Origin: JAWXBK01 sp034439975
GTDB taxonomy: Bacteria; Pseudomonadota; Alphaproteobacteria; Dongiales; Dongiaceae
Assembly (NCBI GenBank): GCA_034439975.1
Contig: JAWXBK010000075.1
Coordinates: 14,518 to 78,517, forward strand
DNA: 64,000 nucleotides
Direction of reading: 5' to 3'
Shown: positions 8,502 through 17,108 of the stretch, in pieces
How the letters are laid out: every line of letters begins with the position of its first letter
Numbering within the stretch: the stretch's first letter is position 1
Translations under genes and position numbers: made by a program
Notes under the pieces: model-generated
Database searches by the model: none
Told to the model about the DNA's origin: nothing
The model's input: the letters and a program-made list of their open reading frames with translations, nothing else

Positions 8502-9380
8502 ATGCGCACGGCCGATCGGGTCGAAACGGTCCGAATCCTGCGCGAACGCCTGACCGAAATCATCGCGCGCAGTGGCCTGTCGCGTTCCGGCTTTGCGGAA
8601 CGGCTCGGGATCGACCGCTCGACTTTGTCGCAGGTGCTGGCCGGTTCGGACGATCGCCTCCCGCGCGCCGAAACGCTCGCCGCCATCGCGCGCGACCGCA
8701 AGGTCAGCGTCGACTGGCTGCTCGGCCTCACCCAGCAGGGCGGGGTCGGCACCGATCTCCTGACCCAGCCTTTGGAAATGGAGCCGGGCGGCAGTTCGCC
8801 CGCCGATGCACGCCTCACGCGCTGGCATAACGAGGCGGCCGGCTACAAGATTCGCTACATCCCGAGCACGCTGCCGGATCTGTTCAAGACCGAAGCGGTG
8901 ATCCGCTACGAATACCGTACGCTGACCGAACCGGTTTCGGCCTCGCGGATCGAGGCGGCGACCGCGCGGCTCGAGGTACAGCGGCGACCCGAGAGCGACA
9001 TGGAAGTCTGTTCGACGATCCAAGCGATCGAGGGCTTCGCCCGCGGCGAGGGATACTGGAGCGACCTGCCGGTCGCGCAGCGAAGCGAGCAGCTCCATCA
9101 CATGATCGCGCTGATGGACGAGCTCTACCCGACCTTTCGCTGGTTCCTCTATGATGCGCGCGATCGCTATTCGGTCCCGATTACGGTGTTCGGACCGCTG
9201 CGGGCGACAATCTATATCGGCCAGATGTACATGGTGTTTAACAGTACGGAACATATTCGCGCGCTGACCGCGCATTTCGACGAACTGATCCGCGCGGCCA
9301 AGGTGCAGCCGCCGGATGTGCCGTCGGTGGTCCGGCGCCTGCTCGATGAAATCGACGATACGGAGGCGAAACGTGGCTGA
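8502..9380 (+). CDS. XRE-family helix-turn-helix transcriptional regulator (292 aa)
   Basis: Residues about 8-70 form a Cro/CI-type HTH: SGLSRSGFAERLGIDRSTLSQ followed by a short loop and DWLLGLTQQ. The remaining 220 residues form a larger domain, rich in aromatic residues, that I do not recognise and that may sense a small molecule. The ATG at 8502 is chosen because the HTH begins just after it and upstream codons are unrelated. The gene overlaps the start of the first GFA gene by 8 bases, so it probably heads the four-gene operon 8502-11014. It is also divergent from the desaturase. Confidence 0.8.
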   Translation: MRTADRVETVRILRERLTEIIARSGLSRSGFAERLGIDRSTLSQVLAGSDDRLPRAETLAAIARDRKVSVDWLLGLTQQGGVGTDLLTQPLEMEPGGSSPADARLTRWHNEAAGYKIRYIPSTLPDLFKTEAVIRYEYRTLTEPVSASRIEAATARLEVQRRPESDMEVCSTIQAIEGFARGEGYWSDLPVAQRSEQLHHMIALMDELYPTFRWFLYDARDRYSVPITVFGPLRATIYIGQMYMVFNSTEHIRALTAHFDELIRAAKVQPPDVPSVVRRLLDEIDDTEAKRG

Positions 9381-9792
9381 ACCGGCGAGCGGATCGATAC
9401 GCGCGCGCGGCCGCTGTCTGTGTGGCGCGGTGTCGTTCACCGTGAGCGGTCCGTTGCGCGATGTGGTCGTCTGCCATTGCGGCCAATGCCAGCGCAATCA
9501 TGGCGGCCCGGGCAACTACACGAGTGCGGCCTGGAGCGACATCGCGCTCTCCGGCGAAGACCGGCTGCGCTGGTTTCAATCGTCCGCCAAAGCGCGACGC
9601 GGTTTCTGTGCGGAATGCGGGTCGAGCCTGTTCTGGGAGCCGGCCGGCGAGGCGCGCGTCTCGATCAATGTCGGCACGCTCGAGGGGCCGACCGGCCTGA
9701 AGACGGTTCGTCGCATCTACGTCGCCGAGAAGCCCGACTGGGACGAAGTCTATGACGGGCTCGAAACCCTGCCGGGGAGCATGCGGTCATGA
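9373..9792 (+). CDS. GFA-family (glutathione-dependent formaldehyde-activating-like) zinc protein
   Basis: A small beta-fold zinc protein of 139 residues. Zinc ligands are visible as CLCG near residue 16, CHCGQC near 36-41 and CAECGSS near 83-89. The GTG start at 9373 lies inside the end of the XRE gene and has GGAGG 6 bases upstream. GFA domains occur in Gfa (S-hydroxymethylglutathione formation) and in many proteins of unknown role, including CENP-V. The function here is not established. The stop overlaps the ATG of a second GFA gene (ATGA at 9789). Confidence 0.82.
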   Translation: MAEPASGSIRARGRCLCGAVSFTVSGPLRDVVVCHCGQCQRNHGGPGNYTSAAWSDIALSGEDRLRWFQSSAKARRGFCAECGSSLFWEPAGEARVSINVGTLEGPTGLKTVRRIYVAEKPDWDEVYDGLETLPGSMRS

Positions 9793-10211
9793 GCGCGAAC
9801 GATCCCGTCCTGGCCCGCGGCCGCTGCCTCTGCGGCGCCGTCACCTATGCGGTACATGGCAAACTGCGCGAGCAGTTGAGCGTGTGCCATTGCCATATGT
9901 GCCGCCGGCAGCATGGCGGGCCCGGCATCTACACGTCGGCGCCGAAAGCCGATGTCGAGATCGACGGCGGCGGCGCGCTGCGCTGGTATGAGTCGTCGCC
10001 CGGAATCAAGCGCGGTTTCTGCGCGGCCTGCGGTTCTTCGCTGTTCTGGACCGCCGACAATTATGCGAACATCGATATCGCGCTGGGGTCGCTCGACAGT
10101 GCGGCCGGTCTCGCGCTCAGCCATCATATCTTCGTTGCGCATAAGGGCGACTATTACGAGATTGCCGGCGATCTACCGAAGTATCCGGACAACCGGCCTG
10201 AAGCGACATGA
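9789..10211 (+). CDS. Second GFA-family zinc protein, tandem paralogue
   Basis: 140 residues, clearly homologous to the preceding gene: CLCGAVTYAV, CHCHMCRRQHGGPG with the Cys-His cluster, and GFCAACGSSLFW. The two share the motif HGGPGxYTSA, suggesting a recent tandem duplication and possibly a heterodimer. The gene is joined to both neighbours by ATGA overlaps (9789 and 10208), so all are translated together. Confidence 0.82.
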   Translation: MSANDPVLARGRCLCGAVTYAVHGKLREQLSVCHCHMCRRQHGGPGIYTSAPKADVEIDGGGALRWYESSPGIKRGFCAACGSSLFWTADNYANIDIALGSLDSAAGLALSHHIFVAHKGDYYEIAGDLPKYPDNRPEAT

Positions 10212-11014
10212 TGCGCGCCGGCCTGCCGATGTACGACCTGCCGGAACTGCAGGCCGTCACCGAAGCTTTCTGGAACCGGCTTGCCTCGCATATGCGCGCT
10301 GAAGGCATTGCCGATGTACCGGCACGCATCGAACACCCGACCGACTATGACGCGCATTGGCTCGAGCCGGGCCTGCTGCTGAGCCAGACCTGCGGCTATC
10401 CGATGCGGCATCGCTTGAAGGGTCGCGTGACCTATGTCGCGACACCGAGCTATGCCGTCGAGGGTTGCGGCCGTGGCACGTATCGCAGCGCGATCGTCGT
10501 GCGCGTCGATGCGCCGATCCGAAAGCTGGACGATCTGCGCGGTGCGACGGCCGCCTTCAACGACATGCAGTCGCAATCGGGCATGAATGCGCTGCGCGCC
10601 GCCGTGGCGCCGTTCAGCCGGGAAGGGCGGTTCTTCGATCGCGTCATCGAATCCGGCCGGCATGAAGCCAGCATTCGCGCCGTCGCCGACGGCGAGGCCG
10701 ATGTCGCGGCGATCGATTGCGTCACCTGGGCGTATCTGGAGCGCTATCGCCCGTCCGAAGTTGCGGCCCTGCATGTGCTCGACATGACCGCAGAGATGCC
10801 GGGGTTGCCGTTCGTGACGGCGGGCGATGCGGGCGAGGATCTGGTCGCCAAACTGCGCGCCGCATTGACCGAGTCGATGCTCGATCCGGCGATCGCGGTC
10901 GTGCGCGATGCGCTTTTTCTGTCCGGTATCGTGATTTTGCCGGATGATGCCTATCTCGCGATTGATCGCATGGCAGAGGGCGCGGTCGCGCGGGGCTATC
11001 CGCAGCTAGCGTAA
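10208..11014 (+). CDS. PhnD-like phosphate/phosphonate-binding protein without signal peptide
   Basis: A 268-residue periplasmic-binding-protein fold of the PhnD/transferrin-like type. Recognisable elements are the SQTCGYPMRHRL segment near the start, then YRSAIVVRVDAPIRKLDDLRG, FNDMQSQSGMNALRA and GEADVAAIDCVTWAYLERY. Typical PhnD proteins are exported and feed an ABC importer. This one begins directly with MYDLPELQAVTEAFW, has no signal peptide and no permease nearby, so it may act in the cytoplasm as a sensor or binding module. It overlaps the second GFA gene by ATGA and closes the operon. Confidence 0.7.
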   Translation: MMRAGLPMYDLPELQAVTEAFWNRLASHMRAEGIADVPARIEHPTDYDAHWLEPGLLLSQTCGYPMRHRLKGRVTYVATPSYAVEGCGRGTYRSAIVVRVDAPIRKLDDLRGATAAFNDMQSQSGMNALRAAVAPFSREGRFFDRVIESGRHEASIRAVADGEADVAAIDCVTWAYLERYRPSEVAALHVLDMTAEMPGLPFVTAGDAGEDLVAKLRAALTESMLDPAIAVVRDALFLSGIVILPDDAYLAIDRMAEGAVARGYPQLA

Positions 11015-11035
11015 CCGATCGGTGTTGATGCTGGC

Positions 11036-11827
11036 TTACAGGATGGATTCGAAAAAGCCGGCTATCCTTTGCCCCAAACCCTGATTCGTTTCTTCGGCCT
11101 GTACCTCGTTCGCGCGCCCAGCGAGCTCATCGGCGAAGGCTCGGTTCTGCGCGTCGATCGTCGGATCGCCGGTCGGGTTCCCAAGCCCCGAAAGATTCGG
11201 ATCATGGGGATTTTCGATCGCGAGCCGTTCGTTGATGGCTTGGACCTGCTCGGTGGATAGCTCTTTGTTGGCTGCTGTTGCCAGTGCGGCCGCCAGATCG
11301 TCGAGATCAAGCTGTGAGAGTTCGTCGTCGGAAAGATAGGCCGACAGCATGTCGCGATAGGTCTTCGAAACCGTTCCGATCGCCGAATTCGGCGACGTCG
11401 CCGCAAGCGCGATCGACGACGCATTGAGGAATCCGTTGAGCCGGCCAAGCTTGCTTGGATGAAGAGGGTCGGTCTTCGCGATGCTTGTTGTGCCGTATCC
11501 TAAGGCTTGACCGAGGTTTTTCGATGCCCCGGGATTTGCGTCGGCAGTCTGTGTTTCGCGTCCGAAGGCATTGCCCTTGCCGTTTCCAGCCGAGTTGCCG
11601 CCGTTGCTGGCGCCGTCAGCGCTCCGACTGCCGTCTCCATGGTTCCCGCCGCCATTGCCGCCGCCGCCGTTGCCACCGCTCGGACCGCCATCATGGCCGC
11701 CGCCGCCTTTGTCGGCAAAGGCGCTCTGTGAACCGACAATCGATGCGTAATTATGAAATGAGACGGGTGCAACGAGCAGCGCTGCGGCGCCGGCTGCGAT
11801 TGCGAACTTCCGGGGCCATGGCGACAT
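11036..11827 (-). CDS. Exported Gly/Asn-rich protein of unknown function
   Basis: A 263-residue protein with a signal peptide (basic start, Ala/Leu core, cleavage near SAFA-DKG). Residues about 40-85 are a low-complexity segment dominated by Gly with Asn, Ser and Asp. The second half contains HPSKLGRLNGFLNASS and a following ATSPNSAIG-x5-YRDMLSAYL pattern, then an Ala-rich helical part. Related Gly-rich exported proteins with this LGRLNG segment are known in alphaproteobacteria, but I know of no assigned function. It converges on the PhnD-like operon. Confidence 0.6.
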   Translation of the reverse strand: MSPWPRKFAIAAGAAALLVAPVSFHNYASIVGSQSAFADKGGGGHDGGPSGGNGGGGNGGGNHGDGSRSADGASNGGNSAGNGKGNAFGRETQTADANPGASKNLGQALGYGTTSIAKTDPLHPSKLGRLNGFLNASSIALAATSPNSAIGTVSKTYRDMLSAYLSDDELSQLDLDDLAAALATAANKELSTEQVQAINERLAIENPHDPNLSGLGNPTGDPTIDAQNRAFADELAGRANEVQAEETNQGLGQRIAGFFESIL

Positions 11828-11972
11828 GGGTCATCTCCTTGAAACAGGGGTGCGTTCTTTGATTAAAACGAGAGATTGCTGATTTTGGCACTAGATCGCG
11901 AGGTATCAATGGCGTGATGAGGCCGCCCTTGCGATGTCACAGGCCGTCAAGCCATGGGAAACACAGGGAAGA

Positions 11973-12965
11973 TTATCCGAGTTCGGAGCCCCTGTAGTAG
12001 AGCATGACCGTATGCTTCGCTTCGGCGAAGAAGAGCCAGCGCTCGATCGGCAGGCCGATCGTCATTGCGAGCGCACCGATCGCAAGCACGACGATCTGCA
12101 ACAGCGGGGCAAGGAAGAGCGCCAGCAGCCAGGCAAGCGCCGGCAGCGCAAACAACAGAAGCAGCGACAAACGGCGCAGCTTCGTCGCATGGCGCCGCGC
12201 GACCGCGAACCCCATCTCTTTCATCAGATAATTCTGCTGCGTATGCGGCGGATCGAGCGGCTGGACGCTCTTGCTCTCCGGCAGGCCGATGGCGCTGCCG
12301 CGGGTCGGCATGCGACCGGTGCCATCGCCGCGATGAATGGCGTCGATCCGTGCCCAGTAACGCCATTTGAGAACCGCCGCGAGCGCGAGCGCGACGGGAA
12401 CGAACAGATCCGACCAGCCGAACGGTATCGCAAATATGCGTGCGATCGGGCCGAGCCAGACGGCACCGCTCGCCAGCGACAAAGCGAGATAGACCATCGG
12501 CACGTCGGACAGGTTCCACGCTTTTATCGGCCGCAGCGATCCATAGATCATCGCCGTGCAATAGACCGTCGCGAGACAGCAGGCGGCACCGACGATGCCC
12601 GCTGCCAGCCACCAGCCGGAGGAATCGCCGAGGAAGATCCAGCCGATTGCGAACAAGCCCGTCGGCACGAAGGTAAGAACCGATGCGACGCCCTCGCGCG
12701 ACAGCCATGAAGACCGCCATTGCGAAAAGGCACGCCAGGCGCGTTCCGGATGGCCGAGATGAAATGTCGACGACAGCAGGCCCGCGACGATGGCGATAAA
12801 GGCGATGCCGAAGGCGACTAGACCGAACCAGAGATCCGCCGGCCATACGCGGACGGCGAGGATCGACAGATTGCCGAGCGTGGCATTGATCGCGAGCCAG
12901 AACAGCATCCCGTAACCGATGCCGGACGATACGGTGAAGACGATGACGGAGAAGGCCGGGTGCAT
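11973..12965 (-). CDS. soeC: DmsC-family membrane anchor of the molybdopterin oxidoreductase (SoeC-like)
   Basis: A 330-residue integral membrane protein with about eight hydrophobic segments, the size and pattern of the DmsC/SoeC anchor family. It starts with MHPAFSVIVFTVSSGIGYG and has STFHLGHPERAWRA, the typical His-Pro-Glu-Arg-Ala-Trp motif near residue 70. The anchor passes electrons between the iron-sulfur subunit and the quinone pool. It lies 3 bases after the iron-sulfur subunit gene and is the last of three cotranscribed subunit genes. Confidence 0.75.
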   Translation of the reverse strand: MHPAFSVIVFTVSSGIGYGMLFWLAINATLGNLSILAVRVWPADLWFGLVAFGIAFIAIVAGLLSSTFHLGHPERAWRAFSQWRSSWLSREGVASVLTFVPTGLFAIGWIFLGDSSGWWLAAGIVGAACCLATVYCTAMIYGSLRPIKAWNLSDVPMVYLALSLASGAVWLGPIARIFAIPFGWSDLFVPVALALAAVLKWRYWARIDAIHRGDGTGRMPTRGSAIGLPESKSVQPLDPPHTQQNYLMKEMGFAVARRHATKLRRLSLLLLFALPALAWLLALFLAPLLQIVVLAIGALAMTIGLPIERWLFFAEAKHTVMLYYRGSELG

Positions 12966-12968
12966 CGG

Positions 12969-13733
12969 TCAGTCGCTGAGCACGCGGTCGACCCAGCGCA
13001 GGAACGGATGCAGCGTCGATCCGCCTGCGTCCGGCGGCGCGATGTCCGCCAGGCTATCGCCCGCGCCGGTCTCGCCGCCCCGATTCCGCCGCGGCCTCGG
13101 CGGCAGATACTGATTGATTGGCTTGTATCCGAGCTCCGGCATAAGGTCGACGCCGCCGCGCGCCGCGACAAGCCGCGAGATGTCGGATTTGTCGTCGCCG
13201 AGATCGCCGAAATGCCGCGCACTCACCGGGCAGCAGGAGACGCAGGCCGGTACGCGTTCGGCCGCATCGAGATTTTCGTTATAGATGCGATCGACGCAGA
13301 GCGTGCACTTCTTCATCACGCCTTCGTTCGCATCGTATTCGCGCGCGCCATAGGGGCAGGCCCAGGAACAGAGCTTGCAGCCGATGCAGAGATCTTCCGC
13401 GACCAGCACGATCCCGTCTTCGGCACGCTTGAAAGACGCACCCGTGGGGCAGACCGTGACGCAGGCCGGCGTTTCGCAATGCAGGCAGGAGCGGGGGAAA
13501 TGCACCGTGTTGGTATCGTTATAACCGTCGGTCACTTCGAAACTATGAACGCGGTTGAACCACACACCGTCGGGATCGGCGCCATAGGGCGCAAAGTCCG
13601 TCAGCGGCCCCGCATGCCCGCCGCTGTTCCATTCCTTGCAGGCAACGGCGCAGGCATGACACCCGACGCAGATGTCGAGATCGATGACGAGGCCGAGCCG
13701 TTTCGTGCTGGGTGCGGTCGGCAGGCTGGTCAC
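12969..13733 (-). CDS. soeB: Four-cluster iron-sulfur subunit (SoeB-like)
   Basis: A 254-residue ferredoxin-type electron transfer subunit with four cysteine groups for [4Fe-4S] clusters: CVGCHACAVAC, CLHCETPACVTVCP, CIGCKLCSWACP, and CTLC with a later CVSCCP. The GTG at 13733 is chosen because it overlaps the stop of the catalytic subunit gene (GTGA) and places the first cluster at the usual distance from the N-terminus. Longer reading upstream is out-of-frame catalytic-subunit sequence. No Tat signal is present, consistent with a cytoplasmic-face complex such as SoeABC. Confidence 0.85.
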   Translation of the reverse strand: MTSLPTAPSTKRLGLVIDLDICVGCHACAVACKEWNSGGHAGPLTDFAPYGADPDGVWFNRVHSFEVTDGYNDTNTVHFPRSCLHCETPACVTVCPTGASFKRAEDGIVLVAEDLCIGCKLCSWACPYGAREYDANEGVMKKCTLCVDRIYNENLDAAERVPACVSCCPVSARHFGDLGDDKSDISRLVAARGGVDLMPELGYKPINQYLPPRPRRNRGGETGAGDSLADIAPPDAGGSTLHPFLRWVDRVLSD

Positions 13734-16633
13734 GGCTGCGATCTCCGGTCTTTCTTGCGACGGAAGCGCGCGCCGTAGCGCAGCAGCGCCAGAGGTTCGG
13801 GCAACCCGGTCGGGCGCGGCAGCGTTTCGAAGCGCGGTTCGGTCTGGCCCGCTTCCTCGACCGCGCATTTCTCGAGGCGCACGCGCAGATCGTACCAGGC
13901 GGCCTGTCCGGTCACCGGATCGGAATTGGAATGGCGGTAACCGTCGGCGCGCGGCGGCAGCAATTCCGAGATCACATGGTTGAGCAGGAACCCCTTTTGC
14001 GCTTCCGGGGCGTCGGGCGCGAGCGACCAGGCACCGGCGCGCTTGCCGATCGCATTCCAGGTCCAGACCGTGTCGTCGTTCACGCCATCCATGATCCGGA
14101 TCGGCGCCTTGACGCGACTATGCGGGCTTACGATCCAGACCCAGTCGCCATCGGCGAGCGCGTGTTTGCGCGCGGTCTCCTGCCCGACATAGAGGAAATT
14201 CTGCGTCTGGATCTGCCGCAGCCAGGCGTTCTGCGTACCCCATGAATGATACATATGCATCGGCCGCTGCGTGATCGCATGCAACGGATAATCCGCGTCG
14301 TTGAAGGCAGCTTCTTCGAAAGGCGGGTACCAGAACGGCAGCGGATCGAAATAGGTCCTGATGCGTTCGCGTTCGGAATCGGGCGGCTGTGCTGTGCCAT
14401 GACCTTCGGCGGCGAGCCGGAATTTCTGCAGAGGCTCGCTATAGAGCTGCAGAGTCAGCGGTTCGACCCGGTCGATGAACCCCATGCCGACCGCCCATTC
14501 GAGATAGTCGCGATTGGCAAAGCGGTAATAGCGTCCCGAATCCGGAATCTCGGTTTGCCAGAAGCAGCCGTTCCGCTTGTAGCGGTCGAGCTGCTTCGGG
14601 TTTTTCGGCCCGCGCCCTATCAGTGCGCCGTCATGGCCGCGCCAGCCGGCGAGCATGCCGGTGCCGGGTTTGCGTTCGTGATTGACCATGTAGTCGGGAT
14701 AGCCGCCGGGATAGCGCGGCGTCGCATCCTCGTTGATGCATCCCGGTAGTTTCAGGCGCGCGCCGAGATCGAGCAGTACATCCTGGAACGGGCGCACGTC
14801 GCGATCCGGTTTGACCACCGGCTGGCGAATCGAATCGGCAACGCTATCGCCGTCGCTGATCGGCCGATCGAGCAGCGAGATGCAATCATGCCGTTCGAGA
14901 TAGGTGGTGTCCGGCAAAATGAGATCGGCATAGGCGACCATCTCGGAGAAATAGGCGTCCGAATAGATGATATGCGGGATCCTGTACTCGCCGGTCGCTG
15001 GATCCTTGTCGGTGAGCATGCGCATCGTGCCGGCGGTATTCATCGACGAATTCCAGCTCATGTTCGCCATGTACATGAACAGCGTGTCGATCGGATACGG
15101 GTCGCCCGCCCAGGCATTGTGGATGACCATATGCATCATCCCGTGCAAGGCGAGCGGCGCATCCCACGAGAACGCCTTGTCGATGCGCAGCGGTTTGCCG
15201 TTGGCGTCGACCAGCAGCTTGTCGGGACCGCTCGGGAATCCGAGCGGCACCCCGGGCAACGCCGTCTCGGGCCGAACCTCGTTGGCGTAACCAGAAGGTT
15301 GCGCTGGCGGCGGCGATAGACGCGGGAAGGGCGGGCGATAGCGGAAGCCGCCGGGGACGTCGATCGTGCCGAGCAGCATCTGCAACAGATGCAGCGCGCG
15401 GCAGGTATGAAACCCGTTCGTATGGGCCGAGATGCCGCGCATCGCATACATGCTGACCGGCCTGCCGAGAAACCTGCCGTGCCGGCCGCCGCTGGTGTCG
15501 GTCCACCAGTCGCGCACTTCGAGCTCGAACGCCTGCTCGAACGCCGCATGCGCGACCTCGGCGGCGATGCGCTTGATTGTTGCGGCATCGATGCCGGAGC
15601 GTTCGGCGACCGCTTCCGGTGCGTATTCGGGATCGAGATAGCGCTCGGCCATCAGTTCGAACGAGGGGCGCGCGCTGCGGCCGTCCGACAAGGTGACGCG
15701 GCCGGTCAAAGCCGGTGCGCCGTCGGGCCGTCCGGCCTCGACTGCTTCCTGCCATTCGCGGTGCCAGACCAGAGGCCGGCCATATTGATCGCGCGCGAAG
15801 AGGCCGTGATCGGCCTTGCCCGGATTGTCGATGACCAGCCAGGCGGCGTTGCTGTACTGCGCGAGGTAATGCAGGTCGATCTTGCCGGCGCGCAGCAGTT
15901 CGTGGATGAGCGCCATCACGAACAGCCCATCCGTGCCGGGCCTGATGCCGATCCATTCGTCGGCGATCGCCGAATAGCCCGTGCGCACCGGATTGATCGA
16001 CACGAATTTGGCGCGCCGGTCGTCGGGCCGGCCTTTGAGCTTGCCGAGACCGATCTTGATCGGATTGGACGCATGATCCTCCGCGACGCCGAACATCATG
16101 AAATAGCGCGTGTGCTCCCAGTCCGGTTCGCCGAATTCCCAGAATGCGCCGCCAATCGAATAAAGCCCGGCGGCCGCCATGTTGACCGAGCAGAAGCCGC
16201 CATGCGCGGCATAGTTCGGGGTGCCGAATTGCTGCGCCCACCAGCTTGTCAGCGCCTGGCTCTGATCGCGCCCGGTGAAGAAGGCGAGCTTGCGCGGATC
16301 GGTCTTGCGGATCGGATCGAGCCAGCCGGTCGCGACAGCAAACGCTTCCTCCCAGCCGATCTCGCGGAATTCGCCGGCGCCGCGCGGGCCGACGCGCAGC
16401 AACGGGCTGCGCAGCCGCGACGGCGCGTTCTGCGTCATGATGCCGGCGGAGCCCTTGGCGCAGAGCACGCCGCGATTGACCGGATGTTCGGGATTGCCGT
16501 CGATATAGCGGATGCGGCCGTCGCGCATATGCACGCGAATGCCGCAACGGCAGGCGCACATATAGCAGGTCGTCGGCACGACAGAGTCGCGCACGAACGG
16601 CGAGGTGTCGACGAACGGTTCGCGTTGGCGCAA
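13730..16633 (-). CDS. soeA: Molybdopterin oxidoreductase catalytic subunit (SoeA-like sulfite dehydrogenase)
   Basis: A 967-residue complex iron-sulfur molybdoenzyme. The N-terminal [4Fe-4S] site is C23, C26, C30 and C58 (C-x2-C-x3-C-x27-C), then LCAKGSAG. C148 in the segment HGGFCSVN is the likely molybdenum ligand. There is no twin-arginine signal, so the enzyme should face the cytoplasm. Order A-B-C with a DmsC-type anchor, size near 970 and a neighbouring tusA all match SoeABC, which oxidises sulfite to sulfate and feeds the quinone pool. Polysulfide or thiosulfate reductase relatives cannot be excluded. The apparent start is TTG at 16633, preceded by GGGGA. A GTG 13 codons later is an alternative. 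Confidence 0.75.
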   Translation of the reverse strand: MRQREPFVDTSPFVRDSVVPTTCYMCACRCGIRVHMRDGRIRYIDGNPEHPVNRGVLCAKGSAGIMTQNAPSRLRSPLLRVGPRGAGEFREIGWEEAFAVATGWLDPIRKTDPRKLAFFTGRDQSQALTSWWAQQFGTPNYAAHGGFCSVNMAAAGLYSIGGAFWEFGEPDWEHTRYFMMFGVAEDHASNPIKIGLGKLKGRPDDRRAKFVSINPVRTGYSAIADEWIGIRPGTDGLFVMALIHELLRAGKIDLHYLAQYSNAAWLVIDNPGKADHGLFARDQYGRPLVWHREWQEAVEAGRPDGAPALTGRVTLSDGRSARPSFELMAERYLDPEYAPEAVAERSGIDAATIKRIAAEVAHAAFEQAFELEVRDWWTDTSGGRHGRFLGRPVSMYAMRGISAHTNGFHTCRALHLLQMLLGTIDVPGGFRYRPPFPRLSPPPAQPSGYANEVRPETALPGVPLGFPSGPDKLLVDANGKPLRIDKAFSWDAPLALHGMMHMVIHNAWAGDPYPIDTLFMYMANMSWNSSMNTAGTMRMLTDKDPATGEYRIPHIIYSDAYFSEMVAYADLILPDTTYLERHDCISLLDRPISDGDSVADSIRQPVVKPDRDVRPFQDVLLDLGARLKLPGCINEDATPRYPGGYPDYMVNHERKPGTGMLAGWRGHDGALIGRGPKNPKQLDRYKRNGCFWQTEIPDSGRYYRFANRDYLEWAVGMGFIDRVEPLTLQLYSEPLQKFRLAAEGHGTAQPPDSERERIRTYFDPLPFWYPPFEEAAFNDADYPLHAITQRPMHMYHSWGTQNAWLRQIQTQNFLYVGQETARKHALADGDWVWIVSPHSRVKAPIRIMDGVNDDTVWTWNAIGKRAGAWSLAPDAPEAQKGFLLNHVISELLPPRADGYRHSNSDPVTGQAAWYDLRVRLEKCAVEEAGQTEPRFETLPRPTGLPEPLALLRYGARFRRKKDRRSQP

Positions 16634-16646
16634 ATCAGGTCCCCAG

Positions 16647-16688
16647 AGAGAGACGGCCCGAGAGAGACGGCCCGAGAGATTCGGCCCG
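16647..16688. repeat. Three tandem 14-bp repeats upstream of soeA-like gene
   Basis: Unit AGAGAGACGGCCCG occurs at 16647-16660 and 16661-16674, followed by AGAGATTCGGCCCG at 16675-16688. It sits 14 bases before the putative TTG start, in the divergent region to tusA. It may be a regulator or RNA-binding array, or a slippage product. Confidence 0.7.
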
Positions 16689-16848
16689 GCAGAAGCCTAC
16701 AGCATCGCCGCCGCGGCCGCAGGCCCGAAGGGCCAGCGCCCGGCTAACCCTTGTGCCAGCGTGTCGACCGCGATGCCATCGCGGAGGTCTCCGGGTTTGC
16801 GGTCGACATGCTTGTCGCGACCGCGGTCCGGGCGATAGGCTCGCCGCC

Positions 16849-17100
16849 ATGCCGGAAACGCTCGACGCACGCGATCTGAAATGTCCGCTGCCGGTCTTGA
16901 AGGCGAGGCGCGCCCTGAAACCGCTGGCGCCCGGCGATCTGCTGACCGTTCTTGCGACCGATCCGGGGGCGCCGAAGGATTTCGAGCATTTCTGTGCGAC
17001 GACCGGCTGCGAGCTTGTCGAGAGCAGCGAATCCGGCGGCGTCTACAAAATCGTGCTGCGCAAACCGGCCGACGCCGCTTCAGGCGTCTCGCCCGCCTGA
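16849..17100 (+). CDS. tusA: TusA-family sulfur carrier protein
   Basis: An 83-residue protein with the TusA core: DARDLKCPLPVLKARRAL holds the Cys-Pro-x-Pro motif with the persulfide-carrying Cys at residue 12. A strand-turn pattern follows with DPGAPKDFEHFC. TusA proteins move sulfane sulfur, for tRNA thiolation or, in sulfur oxidisers, between rhodanese and downstream oxidation steps. Location divergent from a soeABC-like operon suggests the second role. The ATG at 16849 follows a weak ribosome site and fixes the N-terminus at the usual distance from the motif. Confidence 0.88.
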   Translation: MPETLDARDLKCPLPVLKARRALKPLAPGDLLTVLATDPGAPKDFEHFCATTGCELVESSESGGVYKIVLRKPADAASGVSPA

Positions 17101-17108
17101 AAGAGCGC

